64,000 nt of DNA from Kluyvera ascorbata_C (GTDB lineage: Bacteria > Pseudomonadota > Gammaproteobacteria > Enterobacterales > Enterobacteriaceae): the NCBI RefSeq assembly GCF_044197065.1, contig NZ_JBIQOI010000008.1:120569-184568 (forward strand), written 5' to 3'. How positions within the stretch are numbered: the stretch's first letter is position 1; each line of letters opens with the position of its first letter. A program made the position numbers and the translations under genes. Positions 35,801-43,344 of this stretch are shown here, piece by piece. The notes below the pieces were generated by a model. The model was not told the origin of the DNA. It made no database searches and saw only the letters and a list, made by a program, of their open reading frames with translations.

Positions 35801-36176
35801 TTTTACCTTTTTGCAGCAGTTCCCTGATGGTAGTCGAATCGATAACTCCACTGTCACCCGGCTTGATTGTAGGGATTGCGCCTTTGATATTGAGCACCTG
35901 ACCGGCTGTATTATTTGCATATAAGAAGCCGTAGTCGTGTACATTCTCATGAACACCAGCGGTAATACCCTTCTCGTAGTCAGTATAAATATCTCGGTCA
36001 CCCGAAGTGGTAATCGGGGCCGCAGAAGCCAGCATCGAAGCAGCGCTTAATACACCTGCTACCAATACCACAACCGTTTTACGCGAGCTTTTTTTTTTCT
36101 TTCCTTTGGTTAATTCAGATACTACCACCCATAGCTGCAGAGAAGCATTCCATATAACTCTATATACTTTATTCAT
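26805..36176 (-). CDS. giant AIDA-like autotransporter adhesin
   Basis: A 3,123-residue type Va autotransporter. The N-terminus is an extended signal region (MNKVYRVIWNASLQLWVVVS, then KGKKKKSSRK and a hydrophobic stretch ending near residue 52 at ASA-AP). The passenger (about 53-2820) is made of beta-helix repeats, including many copies of the autotransporter-associated strand motif LTGNNTYTG/GTTTI.GTLQ. The C-terminal beta-barrel spans about residues 2830-3123 and ends FKKSF with the terminal Phe recognised by BAM. A module holding FGQAYTPGG, VYRI.NY, FWDG and NWTT appears twice, at about residues 1455-1870 and 2155-2490. It probably mediates adhesion or aggregation. The frame is intact over 9.4 kb. 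Within a CP4-44-like island, the place is usually held by antigen 43; this protein is much longer and different. Confidence 0.93.
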   Translation of the reverse strand: MNKVYRVIWNASLQLWVVVSELTKGKKKKSSRKTVVVLVAGVLSAASMLASAAPITTSGDRDIYTDYEKGITAGVHENVHDYGFLYANNTAGQVLNIKGAIPTIKPGDSGVIDSTTIRELLQKGKITLKATGPKNDVKTITNAEELAKYLTYKQSLTPSQSTDFPIIDPAFPSDTTSIKVFDTKELSSFLTESPIGDSVLNTYDPDRTEIYKQFGMALATNGSIANLDIGNDSLNVRDKANTIELLAKDSSLLEARDTGSQVNWQSDNYIKFNAALVIPEKTFAGSAQTSVFGDNVTLMSYDYDADGNVIEKGNRTFTITNTQELADFNDWLLGKSSDAVEKPKREEEEKGQKVSQLQLWLDFKNNNITTTKAVQDEYAGLIGKLIDSQKPSDELTWDYDVWTDSLSHSNNATAGRGELHAIYANGAGTSGSLNKDAIIAVDGSINGVMKALNGGVITNLGQLNALRTSAKQSLAIGMLAKDAEATNNGIINSGLFIDKDGNQNVNSYGAFGMQGQGASQIANNGTINQAITTDNFGTAAAADPWSKDVPDSSLTLAIGMQLSDDTQGVNNGDINVVDGRKNGASFAKGTAYGVEVAGNATFTNAQDASIYLGRDASDPLKDVTMAGGSGLSAGIMTKSTKEVINHGLITLGTGIRNAAGMLVGDATGNVLNTGNIVINGGSDGGNSKNYGISVHDSGAGNNQEIRNDGKINVNGTNNVGIHVSANNKNAEVTTSATGSIVVDGDGGVGNRNYAIWAEGGAKGQAVVNVYSNITLGKAGNIGVHVRDNAIANVDSLSSPVFNSTDQIGYYLYGKVATANIGQAVMNDNGQDRTTIFRIANGAMLAGNTTTPGGQDSSNLDLTLSGKKSVGVFATGVDSSVDTGEATFTVDGSDSTALVIEGGAKGTISNETTINLIGERAIAGVVDGQAHQLDGREEGKATSTTLTSNAKITSETSGNKVIAYMAKNLGDLILDTKSIIALASVGSIGVDLQKGGSLTNNSSKDLHVSNGVGVRASGASAQIKKLGRVTVDDGTAGVLLTKDASLNITGETGDAITTNGSADGIRLDAGAGKLTAKGVTISAEGTGAGIQNDANNTDITLNDVTINANDGRGIRTSVALNMKDGLNNILNVNGAGTGFAFEQRNGDAVKGNLTIGKGYTVEVHNSTGSGIRANTDGLVTTSADINVYDSAGGSAIIAKNVSALTNSGKIISASTTSPVIDASGDSNKTIKNTGTLQAINDTEVAIESGKGNDTIDISGGVTRGVINTGEGNDTFNWRSGTYAGEVNFNGTGGNNKANIGDVALDNTRHILTQAGSGNALTFTNTHGNGAKIGSLSSDNLTTGTNIGTGWDSLTISGSSADVRVVENLTLASKTIAVNNGATLRTGDHVESTSTAAAIGDYNVTTQGAGSRVIFDTLGDTTVAQIYKGIISGDGKFERAAGGTTIFNANNTYTGSTTIDKDGTLQLGTGGDTGEVSAVSNIIDNGVLAINRANDVLLGGVISGSGELQQIGNGTTRLTGNNTYTGDTTVTSGTLLVKGNQSAAKGVTKVSGTATLGGNGVIGGDVLMNDASTLSAGDGGAGTLSINGNLQLGSKTTSAFELGQAYTPGGALNDLINVAGNLQLDGTLDVTTSQGGNFGPGVYRIYNYGGTLDNRTLELGEIPNSQDKRNIFVQTSIDKQVNLVNANGVTLQFWDGATVNQSHGASGIEGNSKIDGGDGKWMAIGSEGDNNWTTATGEGNAPWAQKSFAVFTTKGGTVTVDNAAGEVNFSGAQFDADGYVVKGDALNAYATTENATHAGQTPGTGEMLLRVGAGGAGENYTATIESVIREASTADKLTLVKTDLGRLILSGDNEYRGGTRIDGGTLQISSDSNLGQSGTDLAINNGSTLQLGADLTSNRTIELGANENNAAVFDLNSHHFTPTGEITGDGKLKVTSSSSDAGSTLSLGRANSYKGDTEIAGTGNANNVTVNVSKTGAFGSNESSKVNVNKGATLNVSGTDTSLKSLTMNIADSLLTLADNVTAASAMLNLTGTAKALLTNNATAGNATVNVSKASTLALEEDSSGGNAIVNNSGLMTFADQAMAENTVVKNLAGGKVDISAVDSATSIGSLSGAGNVELGNKELSLGNLNLPDPDTISGIISGSDGSLVKIGNGTLILTGDNTYTGTTDVNEGVLLVNGNQSASTGQVTVKSGATLGGNGIIGGAVDVQDDGHITAGAAINSVGKLTTGSLTLSDNAQLDYQFGQAYTPGGAFNDLIDVNGDLTLDGKLNIETSPGGKFDVGVYRVINYTGTLTNNVMDIANAPEAADSLYVQTSVKNQVNLVNHAGLTLRFWDGTGGENGELKNNGVIDGGDGIWQSSKGNDNWTTDESTPEGALNAPFTDAAFAVFQGESGNVTVDNSKGDVIISGAQFATDGYRVGGEAITTDTANTLIRVGDGTVDGANYTATIDSVIRGTGGLNKGDLGTLILTGDNTYSGGTTITSGTLQVAGDTNLGAADTGIIFNGGTLKYGEAFDTARQVTLESGGGTFDTNGHDVSLLTEVEGNGQLTKTGKGSLTLTQDNTYTGGTTIEQGVLQLGNGGDIGSIQGDVVDNGVLNVNRGDTLVLTGNISGKGQLHQTGSGITELQGENSYSGATLIANGVLQAGNANTLSAASHHYVVADTTLNTQGYNQTVAGLSNGGYVSLIGQQTGTTLTVKGDYTGEKGTINMAAIQNGSGAGIADRLIIDGGKASGSTLLNVDGSGLGAPTIGDGIEVVTALNGATTTAQTSRDAFHLAADRMAAGAFEYQLHAGNAQGQGENWYLRSEYRPETMLYSGLASVVRQGDISLLGNMHQRMGDEVKPGIDEDNRAWARMIGYSGKTKLDDAAGTQTSSHTMGIQVGVDMYANESWKAGMYTSILDIDSNVKGTKTGSDGKGGNIDDNAFYVGGYATWFSGDGMYVDNVLQYGNHKSRLEATGNNGSYTVRGNTLTASTEVGKSFRLGASAWSLEPQAQLIYQYSDFDNSTLDGVTPTKVKMDTADSFTARLGVRLVADYDTNHGKFQPYGRVNVWQGLGSKDKTHFSNTVTTTTLESSQQYSSTEVAAGLSWSIDRNLQVYGELGTQFSNGGSKSQVEAPVSASIGFKKSF

Positions 36177-37066
36177 AATTCATTTCCATACTCGATAATG
36201 CTTGGAATGATAGGGGTTTGATATATTTAAATAACTCATAGAATAAAAATTTGCATTTAGATATCAGCGCAAAATATCAGCGCGTTAAGAATGAAACTCA
36301 CCTTTGAATTAAAATTTAATATTTTTATGGTATATCGATAATAAGAACGTAATATAATCGTTTAAATCATCTTTGAGAATAATATTGATAGCTTTAACGT
36401 ATCAATAAATCTATTTTTCCATTTTTTTTTACACTAAAAAAAGGTGTTAGTCTCATAAATAGAAAACAAAAATAACTTATATTCAATGAGTTACATAAAT
36501 TTAAAAATTGAACTTAAACAAAAATAAGAAAAATCTTAATAAAATCTCAAATCAAAATATTGAACTTAATATAACCATAAAGTTGGTGTTATATCCCAAT
36601 TAAATTAAAAAAATAATTTATAATATTGGTGAGATCTCCATGTCATCTCCACCTCGCGAGTTAAAATGTTAACCCCAGAGGGATCTGCTTGGAAAACGGA
36701 ATCTATGGTCACTCCCATTTTTGCAACACCGATTTTGACGATAAGCTAGCTTGCTTGAATCTATCCAGCGTCTAATTGGGATCAATTTCCCGCTCCGATA
36801 AGTTCCGCACCTGATGAAACTCCAGAAAATATACGCCTTCAGATGAGTCTTTCCGTTTTACAGATTCCTCAGTAGGCCGACTGGTCGTTCTGGTAGTGTG
36901 TCCAACTATTTAGATTTGATGTAAAATACGCTGAGAGAATGTTCTTAATATATTTGTTATCGCAAATAAAATGATAACCGCTGGCAAACATGAGAGGAAT
37001 CAGTGGACAAAAAATTCTGATGGCAGTTATAATGGAGAATATATTTGAATGTAAAGGTTGGCTAAA
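36177..37066. other. AT-rich intergenic region between autotransporter and hha-like gene
   Basis: About 890 bases without a supported gene. From 36180 to 36640 it is extremely AT-rich with long A and T tracts, as expected of a silenced promoter region for the autotransporter. From 36650 to 36900 base composition is mixed and may be a relic, but I recognise nothing. Promoter elements for the hha-like gene should lie at the right end. Confidence 0.5.
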
Positions 37067-37270
37067 ATGACCAAGCAGGAGTGGATTTTACGATTAAGAC
37101 GTTGCACCTCAAAAGAAACGCTTGAAAAAATAATTGATAATAATAAATATAAACTTTCAAATGATGATCTTGAGCAGTTTAATTCTGCAGTTGATCATCG
37201 ATTGGCTGAACTGACTATGGGAAAACTTTACGATAAGGTTCCCGCCAGCGTCTGGAAATATGTTAGCTAA
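37067..37270 (+). CDS. Hha/YmoA-family nucleoid-modulating protein
   Basis: The ATG at 37067 follows AAAGG by nine bases and gives 67 residues. It is clearly Hha-like: LRLRRCTSKETLEKIIDNNK, then AVDHRLAELTMGKLYDKVP and SVWKYV at the end, against 72 residues in Hha. Hha binds H-NS and helps silence AT-rich foreign genes. A copy next to such an AT-rich region and a giant adhesin gene suggests local control, which is inference. Confidence 0.93.
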   Translation: MTKQEWILRLRRCTSKETLEKIIDNNKYKLSNDDLEQFNSAVDHRLAELTMGKLYDKVPASVWKYVS

Positions 37271-37743
37271 GAACCTGTGTATCGCATTTCAGGATGGCAC
37301 CGATGGTTCAGGGATACGTTTTAACAGTTAATGGACTGGCCCGATAACTCTCCAGACAGTTAGTATCACTTAAGTTAGTGATAGTCTTGATACATAAGAC
37401 AGTATGACTTTCTGTGAGACAGGCAGACGAAGATTTGGGCTTCATAGTGATGCTATCGAGCAAGTCGATTAAGTAGTTTTTGATGTCGATAGATAAATTC
37501 AGCGTTTCGTGGGTCAGGGGAAGCAGATTGCTCTACACGTGGCTGCGAATATCGGTCATCTTCATATGCGTTAATCTTTCTTTGTTTTTTTTGTTGTAGT
37601 TGTTATCTTAAAGTACGATAAGAAAGTAAACAAATTATTAACGTCAATATGATTTTTTTCAGTCCCGGAAGGGTTAAACGCCTTTGGAGGATTCTAAATA
37701 TTAAATATCTTAAAATGAGTTACAACTTGAAGAAGATGAAGCA
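37271..37743. other. gene-free stretch
   Basis: About 470 bases between the hha-like gene and a short DUF7706-like frame. Short inverted segments such as CACTTAAGTTAGTG near 37367 are visible, but no gene, tRNA or clear regulatory site is supported. Confidence 0.4.
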
Positions 37744-37887
37744 ATGGCGTTGGCACAGGTTCTCAAAAAGCTAACGTGGGCGAATATACGTGCTTGTGCG
37801 GTCAGCAATGATGAGGCGTACAAAATCAGTGATACTATGGCTAAGTTACAAGAAAGCCTCGCTAAAGTTGGCTACCCGCCAGGATGA
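37744..37887 (+). CDS. short DUF7706-like protein, possibly a remnant
   Basis: A 47-codon frame from ATG 37744 reads MALAQVLKKLTWANIRACAV and ends VGYPPG. The frame is open upstream for nine codons (ELQLEEDEA), which look like part of the same protein but have no start codon, so the gene may have lost its front. It resembles the DUF7706 family of small phage/plasmid proteins, by memory. Function unknown. Confidence 0.45.
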   Translation: MALAQVLKKLTWANIRACAVSNDEAYKISDTMAKLQESLAKVGYPPG

Positions 37888-38061
37888 ACCAGGGAGCCAT
37901 CAGATACAAACTGGTGGCTTATTAGGCTGTGTTCCTTAATTAAATAACCTTATGTAAAATAATAGGATGCCCCCACCCACCATCGTCATATAATTCCTCG
38001 CCTTTGTGTTGTAACGTGCGGCTATGTGACAGTATTCTTTCAGTCGACCAAAGCCCCCTCC

Positions 38062-38160
38062 ATACGTGTGTAATGAGTGTTGCCTGGTGGTTAATCAGTT
38101 CTGGTCTGTTGCAGAAGCTGGATTGAGCTTGCGCGAACACCATTTTGCACCCGCTCAATC
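38062..38160 (-). pseudogene. duplicate fragment of the DUF957 locus
   Basis: These 99 bases match 17926-18024 with only three differing bases seen. They hold the 3' end of a second DUF957 gene (coding part 38091-38160, minus strand) and its downstream flank. The copy begins exactly where the hairpin ends in the intact locus and stops at the edge of the IS3-family element, so the rest was lost. Confidence 0.85.
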
Positions 38161-38176
38161 TGTAAGCACACCCGTT

Positions 38177-38971
38177 TTAGTTCCACGCACTTTTTGAGAG
38201 TTCCGGGTTTTCAGCCATCAGCCGGTACTCTTCTGGCGTCAGGTTATTCAGGGATTCATGGGGCCGCTCGTTGTTATATTCCATCAGCCAGTGCTCGGTA
38301 ATCTCCCGTGCTTCATTCAGTGTTCTGAACAGGTAAAAATCCAGGATTTCTGTCCGGTATGTCCGGTTGAACCGTTCGATAAAAGCATTTTGTGTAGGCT
38401 TACCCGGCCTGATAAATTCGAGCTGCACGCCATGCTCTTCGGCCCATTGTGCCAGCACCAGCGAGACCAGTTCTGGCCCATTGTCCATCCGCATTTTCAG
38501 CGGGTAGCCGCGGTTTGCCACGATCCTGTCCAGCACCCGGATGACTCGCTGAGCCGGGATATTCAGGTCGATTTCTATCGCCAGTGCTTCACGGTTAAAA
38601 TCATCCACCACATTAAAGGTCCGGAAGCGTCTGCCGCAGACCAACGCGTCGTGCATAAAATCGATGGACCAGCTCTGGTTTAACGCTTGCGGTGTCGCCA
38701 GTGGTGCTGGATTACGCACAGGTAGCCGCTGTTTTCCCTTGCGGCGAAAATTCAGTTTCAGCAGGCAGTAAACCCGATGAACACGTTTATGGTTCCAGGT
38801 ATTACCCTGCCTGCGCAGCAGCTGGAACAGTTTCTTAAAACCGTAGCGCGGATAGCGTTCTGCCAGCTCAGTCAGCGCATGGATAACCGGTTCATCACGC
38901 CGGGTATCAGGCTGATAAAAATACACCGTCCTGCTCAGCGATAACGTCCTGCAGGCCTGGCGTAAACTCAT
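38177..38971 (-). CDS. IS3-family transposase OrfB
   Basis: A 264-residue integrase-core protein. The DDE triad is visible in SIDFMHD (near residue 100), RMDNGPELVS and NAFIERFNRTYR. The frame is open upstream to the slippery site at 39028-39035, reading KALKPAIKRELVSYLTAQFA, so the active protein is the OrfAB fusion made by -1 frameshifting. It looks intact. The ending YNNERPHESLNNLTPEEYRL is typical of IS3 elements. Confidence 0.92.
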   Translation of the reverse strand: MSLRQACRTLSLSRTVYFYQPDTRRDEPVIHALTELAERYPRYGFKKLFQLLRRQGNTWNHKRVHRVYCLLKLNFRRKGKQRLPVRNPAPLATPQALNQSWSIDFMHDALVCGRRFRTFNVVDDFNREALAIEIDLNIPAQRVIRVLDRIVANRGYPLKMRMDNGPELVSLVLAQWAEEHGVQLEFIRPGKPTQNAFIERFNRTYRTEILDFYLFRTLNEAREITEHWLMEYNNERPHESLNNLTPEEYRLMAENPELSKSAWN

Positions 38972-39021
38972 GGCAAATTGTGCCGTCAGATAGCTGACGA
39001 GTTCACGCTTTATCGCTGGTT

Positions 39022-39288
39022 TTAAAGCTTTTTTTCGATAACATCTTTAAGTGCCCGGCACTCAAGACTCAGGTCGGCAAACATCTGTTTCAAACGTCGA
39101 TTCTCATCCTCAAGGTCTTTGATTTTTTTAATATCGGCCGCTTCCATCCCGCCATATTTCGCTTTCCAGTTGTAATAGCTGGCTTCCGAAATAGCGGCCT
39201 CACGGCACACATCCTTGACGGTACGTCCGGCTTCAACGGACTTCAGAACGGCGATGATCTGGTGTTCAGTGAATCGGGCTTTACGCAT
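39022..39288 (-). CDS. IS3-family transposase OrfA
   Basis: The ATG at 39288 is chosen since GAGGAG lies seven bases upstream, giving 88 residues beginning MRKARFTEHQIIAVLKSVEA. It has a helix-turn-helix (VKDVCREAAISEASYYNWKA) and a leucine-zipper-like coiled coil (LEDENRRLKQMFADLSLECR). It binds the IS ends. A seven-A slippery run followed by G at its end allows the shift into OrfB. Confidence 0.92.
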   Translation of the reverse strand: MRKARFTEHQIIAVLKSVEAGRTVKDVCREAAISEASYYNWKAKYGGMEAADIKKIKDLEDENRRLKQMFADLSLECRALKDVIEKKL

Positions 39289-39367
39289 AGCGATCTCCTC
39301 AGGGGACATAATCAGTATGTCGGAAGATCTCTAAAAGTGAATGGTGCGTTTTACAGGGATACTTACA

Positions 39368-39853
39368 GATCGACAAAATCGATCGTAATTAAGCAAGCAT
39401 TCATCGAAACCAAATATTCCTTAACTGAATATTTGATAAATCAAGGGAAATCGATATTACCTCCCAGGTTAATGGTTCCTGAGCGTGTGTTATAAATCTG
39501 ATTTATATTCACAAGGGTAATATATATTTAAAAGGAAAATGAAAAAGTGCGTAAGGATATCTGCATCATTAGAAATAAATACATAATTATAAATAAACAG
39601 TACCTTTAATTTCCATGCCGATGCCAGTCCTGCCCCAAAAAATAAAAATCATTAATTAGACCTAAAAACGGAGTGTCATATCATGAAATTCTCAGCAATC
39701 GTTTAATTCCACGAGCGTCACTCATCGTCAACAGGCATCAGCTGATGTAAACGGCCGAAAATCGTCAGCAATTAATTCTTGCAGGAAATGCAGTGAATGA
39801 TTTCAATAGCATCAGGAGGCACTATTCATTACCCAAAACACAGAGGAGATTTT
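39368..39853. other. AT-rich region upstream of yfjI
   Basis: No gene is supported. The stretch is AT-rich to about 39690. A tiny frame, MKFSAIV, with GGAGTG ahead of it lies near 39694, and the palindromic GCATCAGCTGATG occurs near 39742. This could hold regulatory or replication sites of the P4-like module. Confidence 0.4.
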
Positions 39854-41308
39854 GTGAACAATATTTACCCATACGCCACTTTAAATGGAGGACCTCAATT
39901 CCCTCTGGAGTGTGTGCCGGAAATTATTCGAAATGCCATTATCGGGGCAGGCAGTAAAACAAAAGCACCAGTACCGCTGATTTTCGCTTCCTCTATGGCG
40001 CCAGTTTCTCTGCTTTGCCAGGGATTAACGGATATCAGCCCGGCTGAAGGTCTGACCTTTCCGGTGTCATGTAATTTCTGCACTGTAGCAGAATCAGGAG
40101 AACGTAAGTCTACAGTGGATAAACTTTTTATGGCCCCAATACATGAGTTCGAGCATGAAGCCGGGATTCGGTATGGCAATGCGCTTCAGCAGTATGAGAC
40201 TGAACGGGATATATGGGAGGAAGAACTGAAGGCGCTGAAAAGCGTGTTGAAAAAACAGACCAAACATCAACAACCCCTGGAGGAGATAAAAGAACGTATT
40301 CGGGAGCACCGGAGCGACAGGCCGGAGGAGCCGGCACGGGAGCAACTGCTTGGCAGTGATATCACTCCGGCAGCACTGCAGTTTCAATTATATAAAGGTG
40401 GGGGCTCGATGGCCTTACACTCCGCAGAGGGCGATATCATTCTGGGTGGGCAGGCCATACAGAATCTGGGGATGCTGAATGACCTGTGGGATGGTGCTCC
40501 CTTTACCGTCACCCGACGGAGCTCAGAAAGCTTCACCGTCCATGGCGCCAGACTCAGTGCGAACCTGATGGTCCAGGACGCACCCCTGCGTAAGTATTTC
40601 AGCCGGGCACAGCAGCAAGCCAGGGGCAGTGGTTTTCTTGCCCGTTTCTTTTTTGCCCGCCCGGAGAGCGCTATCGGTACCCGGACAGGCCATACGCTGG
40701 AGAATTACCGGCAATTACTGGCGCCGTATCACGGGCGTCTTGGGGCTTTACTGGAGGTATATTCGGCTGAAACCGCAAAAAATGCCCCATCCGGCCGGCA
40801 GAAGCTGACATTCACACCGGAGGCTCAGTTGCGGTGGATGGATGTGTGTGACTATTTTGAACGACAGATGGCAAAATACGGCAGCTATTACCATCTGCGC
40901 GATTTTGCGTCCAAAGAGGGAAACAAAGTAGCGCGACTGGCGGCTCTTTTCCACTATTTCAGTGGCGCTGAAGGGGATATCCCGGAAGCTACCGTCATGC
41001 AGGCCCAGAAAATCAGCGAATGGTACCTGAACGAGGCACTTGCCCTGTTCGGGCCGATCCCGGAGGTGCCGCAGCATATTCAGGATGCAGAACTGCTGTG
41101 GAAATGGCTGCATGAGCATTTTATCGATAATAACGGGCAGCCTTTAGCGCGCAGCTGGATCACCCCCCGGGTACCGGGCAAGCTTCGTGAGCCCGGGCGA
41201 CTGCGGCCGGCGCTGCAGTATCTTTGTCAGCTCCGGCGCATTACGTTCTGGCGGGAGCACAAGAAGACATTGATTGCCCCTTACGGCTGGGTACCGTATG
41301 CCCGATGA
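39854..41308 (+). CDS. yfjI: YfjI family (DUF3987) replication-type protein
   Basis: The GTG at 39854 is chosen because GGAG lies five bases upstream and NNIYPYATLNGGPQFP matches the YfjI N-terminus; a longer frame begins at 39797. The 484-residue protein belongs to DUF3987, which resembles primase-helicase proteins of P4-like satellites. A degenerate nucleotide-binding loop AESGERKSTVDKLF lies near residue 82, and a coiled region (ETERDIWEEELKALKSVLKK) follows. It likely acts in replication of the element. Confidence 0.85.
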   Translation: MNNIYPYATLNGGPQFPLECVPEIIRNAIIGAGSKTKAPVPLIFASSMAPVSLLCQGLTDISPAEGLTFPVSCNFCTVAESGERKSTVDKLFMAPIHEFEHEAGIRYGNALQQYETERDIWEEELKALKSVLKKQTKHQQPLEEIKERIREHRSDRPEEPAREQLLGSDITPAALQFQLYKGGGSMALHSAEGDIILGGQAIQNLGMLNDLWDGAPFTVTRRSSESFTVHGARLSANLMVQDAPLRKYFSRAQQQARGSGFLARFFFARPESAIGTRTGHTLENYRQLLAPYHGRLGALLEVYSAETAKNAPSGRQKLTFTPEAQLRWMDVCDYFERQMAKYGSYYHLRDFASKEGNKVARLAALFHYFSGAEGDIPEATVMQAQKISEWYLNEALALFGPIPEVPQHIQDAELLWKWLHEHFIDNNGQPLARSWITPRVPGKLREPGRLRPALQYLCQLRRITFWREHKKTLIAPYGWVPYAR

Positions 41309-41363
41309 ACATTCAGGCACACTCTCTCCGACATTTCTGAATTAAAGCGGGGAACATAAAGTT

Positions 41364-41393
41364 GCTAAATCTGCTAAATAAAGCAGATTTAGC
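41364..41393. repeat. perfect palindrome between yfjI and DUF6387 gene
   Basis: GCTAAATCTGCT and AGCAGATTTAGC form a perfect 12-bp inverted repeat with a 6-base loop. It lacks a T-run directly after, so it may be a protein-binding site rather than a simple terminator. Confidence 0.7.
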
Positions 41394-41482
41394 AGATTGC
41401 TGATGCGGAGCAGGATTGAAAAGCGTTCATCTGCGATACTATTGACTGCTAAGTTCAATACCTTTCAGCACAGGAGCATAAA

Positions 41483-42505
41483 ATGCAGGATACCGGGAAA
41501 GAGAGAACGCCAGGTCAGAAAAGTGTCCGTCCGGTCAGCTATTACCAGCAGTTATTACATCAGGCCCGCTGCCGGAAGAATATTTCCGTCAAACCAGAGG
41601 AACTGGCATGGTTTGATATCAGTCATTATAAGTACGTGCATTGTCTGACCCTGCGGGAGCTCATGACGGAACTGATGGTGCGGGGAAGCCTGTGTACCGC
41701 GCCCGACATCGAGACATGGGATGATGCGGTGCTGGGGCCGGGTGAGGTCTTTCAGACCTGTTACCCTAAAATCCTTGCGGGTGAGCCAGCGTTGCACAAG
41801 CTGTTTATCTCTCATGAACAAATACCGGAACTGAACTATCTGTCTGACCCCGGGGAGTCGTCTTCCCCGGTGCTGACGTTACCGGTCCGGGAACTGAGTA
41901 TCGGTGATATCGATACCTGTTATCATGCGCTGTCTGCAGCCGACACCGACACACCATTTTTTTCACTTGAGGAGTCCCGACACCCCTGTTATCTGGAAAG
42001 GAGCAGCAAAAGCGATATCGAGCCTGACACACCGCTGACCACGCTTCAGATATCGGCCTTTGGCAGCCATATCGAACAAATTTATCTGGCTGTCGATCCT
42101 TCATATTCAAAGACTCAGCTAATCGACGCTTTCAGGGTGTTATTAACTGATCTGGATAACCAGTACGGGATTTTTACACCGCCTGCCGAACAGACTACCG
42201 GAATACGCCAGAAGCTGTTGTACGATATCCAGGCTTATCACCTCATTCCGCTGATTGATTTGCTGCTGTGGCAGATCAGCAACAGGAGGATACTCCCGCT
42301 CAGGAACCTCTTTAATCTGTTGAATAACCATCCGTTTGGTGCCTCTGCAACCTATACAGGTTATGCCAAAACCAATTTCCAGAGCAGTTATCTGAGAACT
42401 TTTGACCAGGTGATGAATCGGGGAAATCCCGGTGAAGTTTTAAGTAAACTTTTAGTAAAAACAGATGGTTATGATACATCGTATTACGCTGCCACTCACG
42501 TATAA
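41483..42505 (+). CDS. DUF6387-like protein
   Basis: A 340-residue protein, start MQDTGKERTPGQKSVRPVSY with CAGGAG upstream. It contains FDISHYKYVHCLTLRELMTE near residue 50 and a C-terminal YDIQAYHLIPLIDLLLWQIS segment, resembling DUF6387 proteins found beside YfjI/AlpA/YfjJ in CP4-57-like elements. The function is unknown. No membrane segment is evident. Confidence 0.7.
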   Translation: MQDTGKERTPGQKSVRPVSYYQQLLHQARCRKNISVKPEELAWFDISHYKYVHCLTLRELMTELMVRGSLCTAPDIETWDDAVLGPGEVFQTCYPKILAGEPALHKLFISHEQIPELNYLSDPGESSSPVLTLPVRELSIGDIDTCYHALSAADTDTPFFSLEESRHPCYLERSSKSDIEPDTPLTTLQISAFGSHIEQIYLAVDPSYSKTQLIDAFRVLLTDLDNQYGIFTPPAEQTTGIRQKLLYDIQAYHLIPLIDLLLWQISNRRILPLRNLFNLLNNHPFGASATYTGYAKTNFQSSYLRTFDQVMNRGNPGEVLSKLLVKTDGYDTSYYAATHV

Positions 42506-42632
42506 TTCTCGCTGATTTTTGATTCATAAAATCGGTGTTCTGGCAATATGTTTTTTTCCGCAAAAAACATAAAACGAAAGTAGTTCTTCCATCATGCAAA
42601 ATGGCTGTCTATTCAGAACAGAGGACAGCCTG

Positions 42633-42836
42633 ATGAAAGATGAACATCCGAACGATACGAACCCACTCAAACTGGTGGACCTGAAATTTATCTGTGAAAG
42701 TACGGGGCTTTCCCCGGCTTATATTTACAAACTGATGAGTAGTGGGCTGTTCCCGAAACCCCTGAAACTGGGACGTGCCAGTCGCTGGTATCTCAGTGAG
42801 TTTAAGGACTGGCTGGAAAGTCGTCTGCGGATGTAA
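42633..42836 (+). CDS. AlpA-family phage regulatory protein
   Basis: The ATG at 42633 follows GAGG by eight bases and gives 67 residues. It has the AlpA/MerR-like winged helix: LKFICESTGLSPAYIYKLMS then GLFPKPLKLGRASRWYLSEF. AlpA activates the integrase/excisionase of CP4-57. Its expected target, an integrase gene, is here reduced to a fragment at 44907. Confidence 0.92.
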   Translation: MKDEHPNDTNPLKLVDLKFICESTGLSPAYIYKLMSSGLFPKPLKLGRASRWYLSEFKDWLESRLRM

Positions 42837-43344
42837 GGCATCATTACCTTGGCAAAGGCTAACAAATATGATGCACTAACTTGCCATCGTGCTGGCAGTC
42901 GTTTACCTGGTCTGTCATGTGGGTACTGGTCCTGTTAACTGATATAAGAAGCTAAAAACCACATGCAGAATTATGGTTCTTATATTATTAAATTAATTAT
43001 ATAAACTATTAAACCAATATTAATTAAATTGATTGGTATTATGCTGATTAACATATTTGTATTGTTCATGAATTAATCAGGGTAACTGAGGATGTATTTC
43101 TTTGAATTTAATTGGTTAATGCCATGCATTGACTGTATGTTATTAAATAAATACTCATTGAGATATAAGTGTTGTTGTTTTACATGATGCAGGTTCAGGT
43201 GCTGTCACCACCGTGATAGTATGTTTAAAACATAGAGTCACTAATGAAAACAGATTGATTTTTTTGTTTTTAGTTATGACTGATTGATAATCGTATGGCG
43301 GTAATCAGTGCTGACTACCAACAGAATACAGAGGCAGGATAATC
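42837..43344. other. AT-rich non-coding region before yfjJ-like gene
   Basis: About 500 bases, very AT-rich from 42960 to 43190, with clusters of AATTAATT-like motifs (TTAAATTAATTATATAA, AATATTAATTAAATTGATT). No gene is seen. The position before a rolling-circle-like replication protein and the AT-rich repeats would fit an origin or a silenced promoter; neither is shown. Confidence 0.4.

Larger units (their letters stand above)
38161..39367 (-). mobile_element. IS3-family element (IS407-like group)
   Basis: About 1,207 bases with related ends: TGTAAGCACACCCGTTTTAG at the left and, on the other strand, TGTAAGTATCCCTGTAAAAC at the right. It carries two consecutive transposase frames joined by a frameshift signal. 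No clear 3-4 bp target copy flanks it. Confidence 0.85.
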
